From: Arthrobacter pullicola
GTDB taxonomy: Bacteria; Actinomycetota; Actinomycetes; Actinomycetales; Micrococcaceae
Assembly: GCF_014836875.1 (NCBI RefSeq)
Contig: NZ_JACSQC010000003.1
Location: forward strand, 356,619-420,618
Direction of reading: 5' to 3'
DNA: 64,000 bases
Under the pieces are notes generated by a model. It saw only the letters and a list, made by a program, of their open reading frames with translations. It did not search any database and was not told where the DNA came from. Made by a program: the position numbers and the translations under genes. Numbering within the stretch: position 1 is the first letter of the stretch; every line of letters starts with the position of its first letter. Shown one piece after another: positions 27,038 through 35,477 of this stretch.

Positions 27038-29578
27038 ATGAAACTACTTGAGCAGCTGCCCTCCGGTCCTTCCGCCACCCGCACCATCGACCCCGATGAG
27101 CTCTACACGTCCTTCCTGGAATGGGTGGAGAGCCGCGGCATGTCCCTGTACCAGGCCCAGGACGAGGCCGTGATGGAACTGGTTTCCGGCCACAACGTCA
27201 TCCTGGCAACCCCCACCGGGTCCGGGAAGTCGATGGTGGCCATTGCCGCGCACTTCTACGCGATGGCCCTGGATGAGCGCAGCTACTACACCGCCCCCAT
27301 CAAGGCACTGGTTTCCGAGAAGTTCTTCGCGCTCTGCGACATCTTCGGTGCGGAGAACGTCGGGATGGTCACCGGCGACTCCTCGGTCAACAAGGACGCG
27401 CCGATTATCTGCTGCACCGCCGAGATCCTGGCGAACATTGCCCTGCGCGAAGGGCCGGACGCCGACGTCGGAACCGTGATCATGGACGAGTTCCACTTCT
27501 ACTCCGACCCGCAGCGCGGCTGGGCCTGGCAGGTCCCGCTTTTGGAGCTCCCGCAGACCCAGTTCCTGCTGATGTCCGCCACGCTGGGGGACATGACCCG
27601 GATCGCAACGGATCTCTCCGAGCTGACCAACCGGGACACGGTCACGGTCTCCTCCGTGGAGCGGCCCATCCCCCTGCATTACTACTACGTCGAGACCCCG
27701 GTCCAGGAATCCCTCGAGGAACTGCTGGCAACCAAGCAGGTTCCCGTGTACGTGGTGCACTTCAGCCAGATTGAAGCCATTGACCGTGCCCAGGCACTGA
27801 TGAGCATCAATGTCTGCACCCGGGAGGAAAAGGACCGGATCGCCGAACTGATCGCCGGTTTCCGCTTCGCACCGGGCTTCGGCAAGACGCTGAACCGGCT
27901 GGTGCGGCACGGAATCGGCGTGCACCACGCCGGCATGCTGCCGAAGTACCGGCGGCTGGTGGAACAGCTGGCCCAGGCGGGGCTGCTGAAGGTCATCTGC
28001 GGCACCGACACCCTCGGTGTCGGCATCAACGTGCCGATCCGCACGGTCCTGATCACGGCCCTGTCCAAGTACGACGGCGTCCGCACCCGGCCGCTGAACG
28101 TCCGGGAATTCCACCAGATTGCCGGGCGCGCCGGGCGGGCCGGTTACGACACCGCGGGGACCGTCGTCGTGCAGGCACCGGAGCACGTTATTGAGAACGC
28201 CAAGGCGATGGCGAAAGCCAAAGCCAAGTTCGGCGATGACCAGAAGAAGCTCCGCCAGGTCGCGAAGAAGAAACCGCAGGCGGGTTTTGTGTCCTGGGGC
28301 GAACCCACCTTCACCAAACTGGTGGAGGGAACTCCGGAACCGCTGACCTCCAGCTTCAACGTCACCCACGCCATGCTGCTGAACCTGCTCGAACGCCCGG
28401 GCGACCCGTTCCGTGCCGCCAAACACCTGCTCACGAACAACCACGAGACCCGCTCCTCGCAGCTGAAGCTCATGCGGAAGGCACTGGGCATCTACCGCGA
28501 ACTGAAAACGGCCGGCATCGTGGAGAAGCTGCCCACCCCCGATGCCGACGGCCGCCAGGTCCGGCTCAAGGTGCATCTGCAGCCGAACTTCGCGCTCAAC
28601 CAGCCGCTCTCCCCCTTCGCCATGGCTGCACTGGAAATCCTGGACCCGGAAAGCCCGTCCTACGCCCTGGACGTGGTCTCGGTGATCGAGGCGACGCTGG
28701 AGAAGCCGCGGCAGGTCCTCTCCGCCCAGGAGAAGAAAGCGCGGGGCGAAGCCATTGCCGCCATGAAGTCCGAGGGCATCGAGTACGACCAGCGGATGGC
28801 CCTGCTGGAGGAGGTCACGTATCCGCAGCCGCTCGCGGAGCTGCTCTTCCAATCCTTCGAGGTGTACCGCAGCGGCGCTCCCTGGCTGGGCGACTTCGAG
28901 CTGACTCCAAAGTCCATCGTCCGGGACATGTACGAACGGGCCATGAGCTTCGGCGAATACGTGGCGTTCTACTCGCTGGCCCGCTCCGAAGGCGTGGTGC
29001 TGCGCTACCTGGCCGACTGCTACAAGGCCCTGCTGCAGACGGTTCCGCCCGAAGCCCTGCGTGAGGACCTCTCCGACATCATCGAGTGGCTGGGCGAACT
29101 GGTCCGGCAGACGGATTCCTCCCTGCTGGACGAATGGGAGGAACTCGCCGCAGGAATCGATTCCTCCGCAGGCAGCGAACCCGTGCTGCCCCCTGCTCCG
29201 GAAAAGCTCACCGCCAACACCCGCGCCTTCCGTGTGATGGTCCGCAACGAAATGTTCCAGCGGGTAAAACTGTTCGCTGATGAGGACGACGCCGCGCTGG
29301 GCACGCTTGACGCCGGCTCAGGCTGGGATGCGGACCGCTGGGCGGATGTGCTGGATGCGTACTTCGAGGAGCACGACGACATTGACGACGGCCCTGATGC
29401 CCGCGGACCGCAGCTGCTGATCATCAAGGAGCTGCCCGGCAAATGGGAGGTGCGGCAGATCTTCAAGGACCCTGCCGGGCACCTGGACTGGGGGATCACC
29501 GCCGAGGTTGACCTGGCCGCGTCGGATGAAGCCGGAAGCCCCGTGATCCGCGTGATCCACGCCGGGCGCCTGGACTAG
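27038..29578 (+). CDS. DEAD/DEAH-box (Ski2-like) RNA helicase with DUF3516-type C-terminus
   Basis: Superfamily 2 helicase of 846 residues. Motif I is ATPTGSGKSM near residue 62, motif II MDEFHFY (DEFH) near residue 150, motif III LLMSATLGDM near residue 185 and motif VI HQIAGRAGRAGYD near residue 360. HHAGMLPKYRRLVEQL near residue 305 and DTLGVGINVPIRTVL near residue 330 are typical of Ski2/Mtr4-like helicases. The C-terminal ~400 residues match the actinobacterial DUF3516 arrangement and have no enzyme motif I can name. A role in RNA processing or decay is inferred from the family. Confidence 0.9.
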   Translation: MKLLEQLPSGPSATRTIDPDELYTSFLEWVESRGMSLYQAQDEAVMELVSGHNVILATPTGSGKSMVAIAAHFYAMALDERSYYTAPIKALVSEKFFALCDIFGAENVGMVTGDSSVNKDAPIICCTAEILANIALREGPDADVGTVIMDEFHFYSDPQRGWAWQVPLLELPQTQFLLMSATLGDMTRIATDLSELTNRDTVTVSSVERPIPLHYYYVETPVQESLEELLATKQVPVYVVHFSQIEAIDRAQALMSINVCTREEKDRIAELIAGFRFAPGFGKTLNRLVRHGIGVHHAGMLPKYRRLVEQLAQAGLLKVICGTDTLGVGINVPIRTVLITALSKYDGVRTRPLNVREFHQIAGRAGRAGYDTAGTVVVQAPEHVIENAKAMAKAKAKFGDDQKKLRQVAKKKPQAGFVSWGEPTFTKLVEGTPEPLTSSFNVTHAMLLNLLERPGDPFRAAKHLLTNNHETRSSQLKLMRKALGIYRELKTAGIVEKLPTPDADGRQVRLKVHLQPNFALNQPLSPFAMAALEILDPESPSYALDVVSVIEATLEKPRQVLSAQEKKARGEAIAAMKSEGIEYDQRMALLEEVTYPQPLAELLFQSFEVYRSGAPWLGDFELTPKSIVRDMYERAMSFGEYVAFYSLARSEGVVLRYLADCYKALLQTVPPEALREDLSDIIEWLGELVRQTDSSLLDEWEELAAGIDSSAGSEPVLPPAPEKLTANTRAFRVMVRNEMFQRVKLFADEDDAALGTLDAGSGWDADRWADVLDAYFEEHDDIDDGPDARGPQLLIIKELPGKWEVRQIFKDPAGHLDWGITAEVDLAASDEAGSPVIRVIHAGRLD

Positions 29579-29584
29579 CCCGGG

Positions 29585-30142
29585 CTATCCGGCCGCGAGC
29601 CAGTGAACGTACGCGGCCATGCTCAGGGCATCTGCTATCTCACCGGCCGCGGCCAGCTGGGGGAACTGCTCAACGGGAACCCAGCGCAGGCCGTCGGTCT
29701 CCCCGTCCGCCGCCTCGACGGGGGCTGCGGACGGAAGCTTGGCGGTGACGACGACGGCGGAGCCCTGCAGCAGCGAGGTGTCCGCCCAGACGTTTCCAAG
29801 GGGCGTGAAACCCGTCCCCGCCAGCCCGGTCTCTTCCCGCAGCTCACGTTCCGCGTCCCGTCCGGCCTGGGCCCGGACTGATCCGGTGCCGCCCTGGGTG
29901 CCGAAGCCGCGGGGGAATTCGAGGAACGAGCGTCCAGCAACCGGCCGGAAGTGCTCCACCATGGCAAACCGGCCCTCGTGCACGGCCACTATCACAACAC
30001 CGGGTACACCGCCGTCGGCCACGAACCTGTGCTGCTTCCAGGTCTTGCCGTTCCGGGACACCTCGAAGGTCCAGAGCTCGAGGCGCGGCGGCCCGTTCCA
30101 GGCATAAACCAGTTCCGGGTTGCTGCCCTCCGCGGTGCTCAT
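29585..30142 (-). CDS. Nudix hydrolase (ADP-ribose pyrophosphatase-like)
   Basis: Nudix-fold pyrophosphohydrolase of 185 residues. The box is present as AGRDAERELREETGL near residues 95-110, with the core REXXEEXG intact, but position 7 of the canonical GX5E is Ala. FRPVAGRSFLEFPRG just before it recalls NudF/ADP-ribose hydrolases. I chose the ATG at 30142 because it forms an ATGA overlap with the stop of the upstream unknown membrane gene, which implies translational coupling. The substrate is not certain. Confidence 0.82.
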   Translation of the reverse strand: MSTAEGSNPELVYAWNGPPRLELWTFEVSRNGKTWKQHRFVADGGVPGVVIVAVHEGRFAMVEHFRPVAGRSFLEFPRGFGTQGGTGSVRAQAGRDAERELREETGLAGTGFTPLGNVWADTSLLQGSAVVVTAKLPSAAPVEAADGETDGLRWVPVEQFPQLAAAGEIADALSMAAYVHWLAAG

Positions 30143-31512
30143 GCCTTCATCCCCGGGAAGTGGATATACGTTCTCATTCGTTTCCTTCTGGTCGCATGCA
30201 GGTCCGCCAGCTCGACGAGCGGAACAGCGACTGCAATTGACAACACTGACAACAACGCGGTGCTTACACCGGTAAAGAGACTGTCGGAAAAACCGGCCGC
30301 CAACGCACCCGTGATTGCCGGGAAAAGCGTCAGGCCAACCTTTGTCCACATGGCGCGGCGCACCTGTGGGCGGCTGACGGTGGAATTGGCCTGAGCTACC
30401 GCATACGCAAGGTTATCCGACGTCTTTTGGGACGGATTCGCATGCCAGTCACGGATAGCCTCCCGTGCCTGGTGCCGCAGCAGGGCATAGGCCTGCGGAG
30501 GCATGTCATGGAGCATTGAGACGAGGCTGCCCTGGAACTGGATGGTATCCGCGTCCCTGCTGCCGGTACTCCCCCGGCTGAAGCGGCGTATCGGCACGGC
30601 GGCGTCCGCTTCCTCCCGGAACCGCAGCCAGGTTGTCCCATGCTGGCGGGCCAGCGCATCGAAATATGAGCTCATCCACCAGTCAGCGAGTGCATTCCTA
30701 TGCCCTGCGGCGGACGGCTGCAGTGACTGGAGGTACTCCCGGGCCAAGGACCGCTGGTCGATGCCGGCCAGATCCTCCTGGGCGGCTGCGAGTTCGGCAT
30801 CGTCGAAACGCGGACGACGCCGGAGCGCGTCCAGCAGGTTGAAATTCCCCTCCCACTGCCGGACAGCGATCCGCTGTGCAGCAGCCTCCGCGAACCACGT
30901 TTCCCAAGCATCGGCCAGTTCGGCGAAAACCCCCGTCGGCTCGTCGATGCCGGCCGCGTCCGGTCCCAGTGAGGCTGCCTGCAGCTCAGCAGCGACTGTG
31001 CGGGCCACCTCTGCCCTGCTGCAGTCCCTGAGCCGCTCGCTGCGCCGCAGGTGCAGGTTCGCCGCCACGTTCTGCTGCAGATCAGGTGCCAGCCTGCTCA
31101 GCGCGGAGAACTCGAACTTTTTGAGGGTAGCGGCCTGCTCATCCTTATCCAGGAGCATGGAACGCAGGCTCTCCTCCAGCGAGGGAGCCCTGCAGAGCAC
31201 AGTCAGCGACTCCTGGCCCAGATCCCGGACGAGGACGGCACGCACGGTTCCGGGACCCCGGTCCAGGAACAGGACGCCATCCAGGAGCTGGACATCAAGC
31301 AGCAGGATGTTCCTGCTGAGCAAGTCCGCAGCACGGAGCATCCCGGTGAAAGAGGTGGCGCCGGCGGGGAGGTCCTGCTCTGCCTGATCAAAGAACCTGC
31401 TGTTCTCAGGCACGTATCTGCCGAAGCAGTTTCTCTGTTCGAGGGTGTCGAAATCGAAAACCAGAGACTGCTTCAGCTGAACTGTGCGCGTGTTCTTACC
31501 CAGCGAATTCAC
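30139..31512 (-). CDS. Unknown protein with C-terminal membrane anchor
   Basis: I do not recognise this 457-residue protein. The first ~390 residues are soluble-looking, with acidic and Arg-rich helical stretches (LRRRPRFDDAELAAAQEDLAG and similar) and no motif I can name. Two hydrophobic segments near residues 398-440 are followed by a basic tail ending RRKRMRTYIHFPGMKA, so it is probably a C-terminally anchored membrane protein with a cytoplasmic body. I placed the start at GTG 31512, just after GGGGGCG. The frame stays open to ATGs at 31611 and 31644, but that part reads like non-coding sequence. The 3' end is coupled to the Nudix gene. Confidence 0.7.
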   Translation of the reverse strand: MNSLGKNTRTVQLKQSLVFDFDTLEQRNCFGRYVPENSRFFDQAEQDLPAGATSFTGMLRAADLLSRNILLLDVQLLDGVLFLDRGPGTVRAVLVRDLGQESLTVLCRAPSLEESLRSMLLDKDEQAATLKKFEFSALSRLAPDLQQNVAANLHLRRSERLRDCSRAEVARTVAAELQAASLGPDAAGIDEPTGVFAELADAWETWFAEAAAQRIAVRQWEGNFNLLDALRRRPRFDDAELAAAQEDLAGIDQRSLAREYLQSLQPSAAGHRNALADWWMSSYFDALARQHGTTWLRFREEADAAVPIRRFSRGSTGSRDADTIQFQGSLVSMLHDMPPQAYALLRHQAREAIRDWHANPSQKTSDNLAYAVAQANSTVSRPQVRRAMWTKVGLTLFPAITGALAAGFSDSLFTGVSTALLSVLSIAVAVPLVELADLHATRRKRMRTYIHFPGMKA

Positions 31513-31672
31513 CGCCCCCGTTGTCGTTCCAGCGAATTGCGCTGACAGCGGGCACGCGCCGGAGAATCCGTGGCACCGCTGCGGCAGGACTTGCCAGTGA
31601 CCATTATCCATTGGTAGGCCGCGTCTTTTTGCCGCAGGGCGCACAGAGAGCTCAAGGCCCGGGCCCCTGGAC

Positions 31673-31678
31673 TAGGCT
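31673..31678 (+). promoter_or_regulatory. -10 element TAGGCT, leaderless promoter of the GNAT gene
   Basis: TAGGCT ends 7 bases before the ATG at 31686. No Shine-Dalgarno sequence is present. Confidence 0.6.
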
Positions 31679-31685
31679 GGGAACC

Positions 31686-32183
31686 ATGCAGATCCGAGCC
31701 GCCCGCAGAGCCGACGTTCCCGTAATCCTTGAGCTGATTCATGAGCTCGCCATCTACGAGAAGGAACCCGACGCGGTCAAGAACACGCCAGAGGCACTGG
31801 AACAGCACCTCTTCGGTGACCACCCGGCCGTGTTTGCGCACGTGCTGGAAGATAATGGCACTGTCCAGGGGTTCGCGCTCTGGTTCCTGAACTACTCCAC
31901 CTGGGAGGGCGTCCATGGGATCTGGCTGGAGGACCTCTACGTGCGTCCCGAAGGGCGCGGCCGCGGATATGGAAAGGCGCTCCTGCGCAGCCTGGCGCAG
32001 CTCGCCGTCGACCGTGGCTATGCCCGGGTGGAATGGTGCGTACTGAACTGGAACGAGCCCTCCATCCAGTTCTACAAGTCGCTGGGCGCCGAACCCATGG
32101 ATGACTGGACCACGTATCGGCTCACCGGCGGGGCCCTGGACGAATTCGGTGCGGCTGAACCCGGCCAGACCCGGACCGTATGA
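31686..32183 (+). CDS. GNAT-family N-acetyltransferase
   Basis: Acetyl-CoA-dependent N-acetyltransferase of 165 residues. The acetyl-CoA loop is RPEGRGRGYGKALL near residue 82, preceded by IWLEDLYV. VLNWNEPSIQFYKSLGAEPMDDWTTYRL near residue 120 is typical of the diamine (spermidine/spermine) acetyltransferase group. The true substrate is unknown. Its stop overlaps the start of the S33 hydrolase gene by 4 bases (ATGA). Confidence 0.88.
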   Translation: MQIRAARRADVPVILELIHELAIYEKEPDAVKNTPEALEQHLFGDHPAVFAHVLEDNGTVQGFALWFLNYSTWEGVHGIWLEDLYVRPEGRGRGYGKALLRSLAQLAVDRGYARVEWCVLNWNEPSIQFYKSLGAEPMDDWTTYRLTGGALDEFGAAEPGQTRTV

Positions 32184-33484
32184 GCATCCCGCACATAGCA
32201 TCGGAGCCCGTCACCATCCGCGGTATGCGGGTGGTCGAACACCGGTTCAGCGTGCCGCTGGACCACTCCTGGCCGGACAGCGAACAGATCACGGTCTTTG
32301 CCCGTGAATACTCGGACCCCGAAATCTCCGGCACCGAGGATCTGCCCTGGCTGCTGTATCTGCAGGGCGGCCCAGGCGGCAAGGGGAACCGGCTGCTGCA
32401 GTTCGGTGGCTGGACCAAGGCCGCTTCCCGCCGGTTCCGGATCCTCATGCTGGATCAGCGCGGGACCGGACTCTCAACGCCCGCTAACCGGCAGACCCTC
32501 GCCGCCCGCGGGGACGCCGCCAGTCAGGCAGAGTACCTTGCGCATTTCCGGGCAGATTCCATTGTCCGGGACGCCGAACTTATCCGCACAGCCCTGGGCT
32601 CCGGCCCGTGGAGCATCTACGGACAGTCCTACGGGGGTTTCTGCGCCCTCACGTATCTCTCCTTCGCCCCGGAAGGGCTGAAGGAGGTCCTGATCACCGG
32701 CGGACTGGCCCCGTTGACCGGCCCGGCGGACCGCGTTTACCAGGCAACGTTTGCCCGGGTGGCGGCCCGGAACAAGGAGTATTTCGCCAAATATCCCGGC
32801 GACCGGGAACTCACCACCCGGATAGCCCGGCATCTGGAGGAAGTCCCGGAGTTCCTCCCTGACGGCGAACGGCTGACCGTGCGGCGTTTCCAGATGGCTG
32901 GTTCCTTCCTGGGCGGCAACACCCGCATGGACGGGCTTCATCACCTGCTTGAAGAGGCATTCATTCCAACGCCGTCCGGAGACCGGCTCTCAGACACGTT
33001 CCTGACCGCCGTCTGGCAGCTGGCGAACAGGTCCACCAACCCGCTGTATGCGCTGATGCATGAATCGATCTATGGCCAGGGCGAAGCCACGAACTGGGCG
33101 GCCTGGCGGGTTCTCTCCGCCTACCCGCAGTTCCGGCCGGATGCGCCCGAGCCGCTCTACACGGGCGAGATGGTGTACCCGTGGTACTTCGAGGAGGATC
33201 CGGGCCTGCGTCCCTTGCAGGAAACCGCGCAGCTACTGGCAGCGAAATCCGACTGGCCCGACCTCTACGACACAGATCAGCTCGCCCGCAGCACGGTGCC
33301 GGCCGCTGCTGCCGTCTACACCGACGACATTTACGTTGACCGCGGCCTCTCCCTGGAGACAGCCGCCGCAGTGAATGGCCTCCGGGTCTGGGAGAGCGCT
33401 GACTTCCACCATGACGGTATTGCCGACGACGGCGAAGCCATCTTCAACCGGCTGCTGGGCATGGTGCGCTCAGGCGAGTCGTAG
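32180..33484 (+). CDS. Alpha/beta-hydrolase, prolyl aminopeptidase-like (peptidase S33)
   Basis: Serine hydrolase of 434 residues resembling proline iminopeptidases. LLYLQGGPGGKGN (oxyanion HGGPG-type motif) lies near residue 57, LDQRGTGLSTP near residue 93, and the nucleophile elbow IYGQSYGGFCAL near residue 150. The Asp in PAAAAVYTDDIYVD and the His in SADFHHDGI near residue 410 complete a plausible triad. It likely removes N-terminal proline from peptides in the cytoplasm, since no signal peptide is seen. It is coupled to the GNAT gene. Confidence 0.88.
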   Translation: MSIPHIASEPVTIRGMRVVEHRFSVPLDHSWPDSEQITVFAREYSDPEISGTEDLPWLLYLQGGPGGKGNRLLQFGGWTKAASRRFRILMLDQRGTGLSTPANRQTLAARGDAASQAEYLAHFRADSIVRDAELIRTALGSGPWSIYGQSYGGFCALTYLSFAPEGLKEVLITGGLAPLTGPADRVYQATFARVAARNKEYFAKYPGDRELTTRIARHLEEVPEFLPDGERLTVRRFQMAGSFLGGNTRMDGLHHLLEEAFIPTPSGDRLSDTFLTAVWQLANRSTNPLYALMHESIYGQGEATNWAAWRVLSAYPQFRPDAPEPLYTGEMVYPWYFEEDPGLRPLQETAQLLAAKSDWPDLYDTDQLARSTVPAAAAVYTDDIYVDRGLSLETAAAVNGLRVWESADFHHDGIADDGEAIFNRLLGMVRSGES

Positions 33485-33569
33485 GCAGATCCAGCCCGCG
33501 GTCTGTTGGAGCGGTCTGCTCCCGGCCTACCCTGTCAGCTAGGAATGCAAGGCGGCGGAAGGCCCTGAC

Positions 33570-34853
33570 ATGGCACCCAGTACACGTTTGGACGCCCCCC
33601 GGACCGAACATCCGGTCCCCGATGCTCCCAGATGGCGCAGGATCCTGTCCGCTGTCCTCGGTGTGTTCAGCGCCCTGCTGCTCGTAGCCGCGGTAACGGC
33701 CGGCTACGCGGCAAGTCTGGTGAGCAACACTGACCGGTACGTGGACACTGTTGGCCCGGTGATCCAGGACCCAGCCGTGCAGGCGAACCTGTCCCAGCAG
33801 ATTGGAGACCAGATTACCGAACGGCTGGACATCAGCACCACCGTCGATGACGCCCTTTCCAGCCTTGACGATTCGCGTGCTTCGCAGGTGCTCGCCGCCG
33901 CCCTGGGACCGGTCATCGCTGACCGCACGAATGCCATGATCGACAACACCGTGACCAGGGCGGTCTCCAGCCAGGCCTTCGCCAATCTTTGGGTGGATGC
34001 CAACAGAAGAGCCCACGAAGCGCTGGTCCGCGCCATGGACAACGATTCGGGCGATATCGCTTCCATCGCACCGAACGGCGACGTCACCATCTCAACGACG
34101 GCGATGATCGGTGAAGTGAAGTCCCGGCTGCTGGCGAAGGGTGTGTCCGCGGCGTCAGCGATCCCCGACGGTGCCGGGCGGGACTTCACTGTCTTCCACG
34201 CGCCGGGCCTGGCCTCGGCGCTCTCCGCGCTTGCAGCGCTGGAACGCGTGGCGGCTGTTCTTCCGTGGGCCGCCCTGGTGGCTGCTGCCGCCGCCGTCCT
34301 GCTGGCTCCGCGGGGCAGACGCCTGCGGGCCGGCCTGGTGATTGCAGTGGCCAGCGCCGCGGCGGCCCTCGTGCTGGTGCTGGCGCTGCGCATCGTCCAG
34401 CAGATGGGCGTCCAGGAGCTGACGGGCAGTGCAGTATCCCCTGACGCGGCTGCGGCCCTCAGCGATGCGTTCCTGGGCCCGCTTGCCGCCGCACTTCGGA
34501 CGGTGCTGGTGCTTGGCCTGCTTGCGGTGCTGGTGCTTTATGCTGCAGGGCACCCGGCCCAATGGCAGCCGTGGATGCTGCGTTACCAGCGCTGGTGCCA
34601 GGGTATTGCTGCGGGAATCGTCGTGCTGGTGCTGTTCATTCCCGGGCTGACCGCCGGCACCACACTCGGTATCGCCGTCGTGCTGGTCGGTTTGATCGTC
34701 GTCCTTGAGGTGCTCGGCCGGCAGAAGGCGGCGAACCAGCCGCCAGCCACGCCGCCGCCCGCCCCTCCGTCTTCATCCACCCCGCCGGCCCCGCCCACCC
34801 CACCGTCTTCATCCACCCCGCCAGCCCCGCCCACTGCACCGGTCTCCGCCTAG
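33570..34853 (+). CDS. Multi-pass membrane protein with Pro/Ser-rich C-terminal tail
   Basis: Unknown integral membrane protein of 427 residues. One helix lies near residues 27-50 and is followed by a soluble domain of about 170 residues (with VSNTDRYVDTVGPVIQDPAVQ just after the helix). Four or five more helices lie near residues 225-385. The tail is a low-complexity run of Pro, Ser, Thr and Ala containing a 12-residue repeat (PSSSTPPAPPTP). The extra-membrane domain between the first and second helices is probably outside. No functional motif is visible. A hairpin at its 3' end overlaps the stop codon. Confidence 0.75.
   Translation: MAPSTRLDAPRTEHPVPDAPRWRRILSAVLGVFSALLLVAAVTAGYAASLVSNTDRYVDTVGPVIQDPAVQANLSQQIGDQITERLDISTTVDDALSSLDDSRASQVLAAALGPVIADRTNAMIDNTVTRAVSSQAFANLWVDANRRAHEALVRAMDNDSGDIASIAPNGDVTISTTAMIGEVKSRLLAKGVSAASAIPDGAGRDFTVFHAPGLASALSALAALERVAAVLPWAALVAAAAAVLLAPRGRRLRAGLVIAVASAAAALVLVLALRIVQQMGVQELTGSAVSPDAAAALSDAFLGPLAAALRTVLVLGLLAVLVLYAAGHPAQWQPWMLRYQRWCQGIAAGIVVLVLFIPGLTAGTTLGIAVVLVGLIVVLEVLGRQKAANQPPATPPPAPPSSSTPPAPPTPPSSSTPPAPPTAPVSA
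34767..34838 (+). repeat. 36-bp tandem repeat encoding PSSSTPPAPPTP
   Basis: Two 36-base units (34767-34802 and 34803-34838) beginning CCGTCTTCATCCACCCCGCC encode two copies of a 12-residue Pro/Ser/Thr-rich segment near the C-terminus of the membrane protein. In-frame repeats of this kind tend to vary in copy number between strains. Confidence 0.85.
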
Positions 34854-34876
34854 CCCGGCAGCACTTCGTGCCGGGC
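34853..34876. terminator. Terminator between convergent membrane-protein genes
   Basis: Arms GCCCGGCA (34853-34860) and TGCCGGGC (34869-34876) enclose GCACTTCG, whose GCAC and following GTGC can also pair around TTC. It begins at the last base of the upstream stop codon and serves both convergent genes. Confidence 0.65.
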
Positions 34877-34894
34877 CAGGCGGAGCCGGGCTGC

Positions 34895-35272
34895 TTAGGC
34901 CAGCGCCTTGGCCTTGAGCCGGCCGAACTCGTCGTTGGTGATCAGTCCTTCATCCAGCATGGATTTGGCGGAACTGATCTGTTCGGCGGCGCTCTGGGTT
35001 CCGGCTGTCTGGCGGATGTACTGTGCCGTCTGTTCTTCTGCCTCGTGAGCCCGGCGGACACTCCGGGCCGCCATGCCCTTCCCCCTCGCAATCACGTAGA
35101 CCAGGGCCGTCAGATAGGGAACAAACAGCAGGAAGAAGATCCAGACTGCCTTCAGCCAGCCGTTCATGCTGTCATCGCGGAAAATGTCCGCGAAGATCTG
35201 GAACAGCAGCATGAGGTAGGCGAAAAGGAAGAACACCGCGATGATTGACCATAGGACTTCGAAGAAGTTCAT
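34895..35272 (-). CDS. PLDc_N/SHOCT-domain membrane protein
   Basis: The 125-residue protein has two N-terminal helices (about residues 4-28 and 40-62) separated by DIFRDDSMNGWLKAVW, as in the PLDc_N type (FVPYLTALVYVIARG). The short C-terminal SHOCT domain is AAEQISSAKSMLDEGLITNDEFGRLKAKAL (about residues 94-124). SHOCT domains accompany many membrane proteins and are thought to help oligomerisation. No catalytic residues are present. The function is unknown. Confidence 0.82.
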   Translation of the reverse strand: MNFFEVLWSIIAVFFLFAYLMLLFQIFADIFRDDSMNGWLKAVWIFFLLFVPYLTALVYVIARGKGMAARSVRRAHEAEEQTAQYIRQTAGTQSAAEQISSAKSMLDEGLITNDEFGRLKAKALA

Positions 35273-35365
35273 TGCTGCTCCTCGGGAGCGTGAAGCGGAA
35301 ACAAAATGGCCCCTAAAGGCCGTGGGTGTCCCTATTCGGGATGGTCGTAGTAGATGAAGGCTAGC

Positions 35366-35400
35366 ACCGGCGTCCGGCCAGGTCGCTGGTGGACGCCGGT
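35366..35400 (-). other. Hairpin downstream of terC
   Basis: Ten-base arms ACCGGCGTCC (35366-35375) and GGACGCCGGT (35391-35400) with a 15-base loop form a second hairpin 22 bases beyond the terC terminator. It may back up termination or sit in the promoter region of the SHOCT gene. Confidence 0.5.
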
Positions 35401-35422
35401 TCTGCCGCCCCCATAAACAAAA

Positions 35423-35456
35423 CGGCTGCCCGGCAGGTTCCCCCGCCGGGCAGCCG
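35423..35456 (-). terminator. Terminator after terC
   Basis: Twelve-base perfect arms CGGCTGCCCGGC (35423-35434) and its complement (35445-35456) with a 10-base loop, followed on the minus strand by TTTTGTTTATGG, a T-rich run. It lies 21 bases past the terC stop. Confidence 0.85.
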
Positions 35457-35477
35457 CAGCAGCTGCTTCAGTGTTTC

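Noticed and set aside
27044-28852. 602-codon minus-strand frame opposite the helicase gene
   Set aside because: The plus-strand frame carries all helicase motifs. The antisense frame is a composition shadow.
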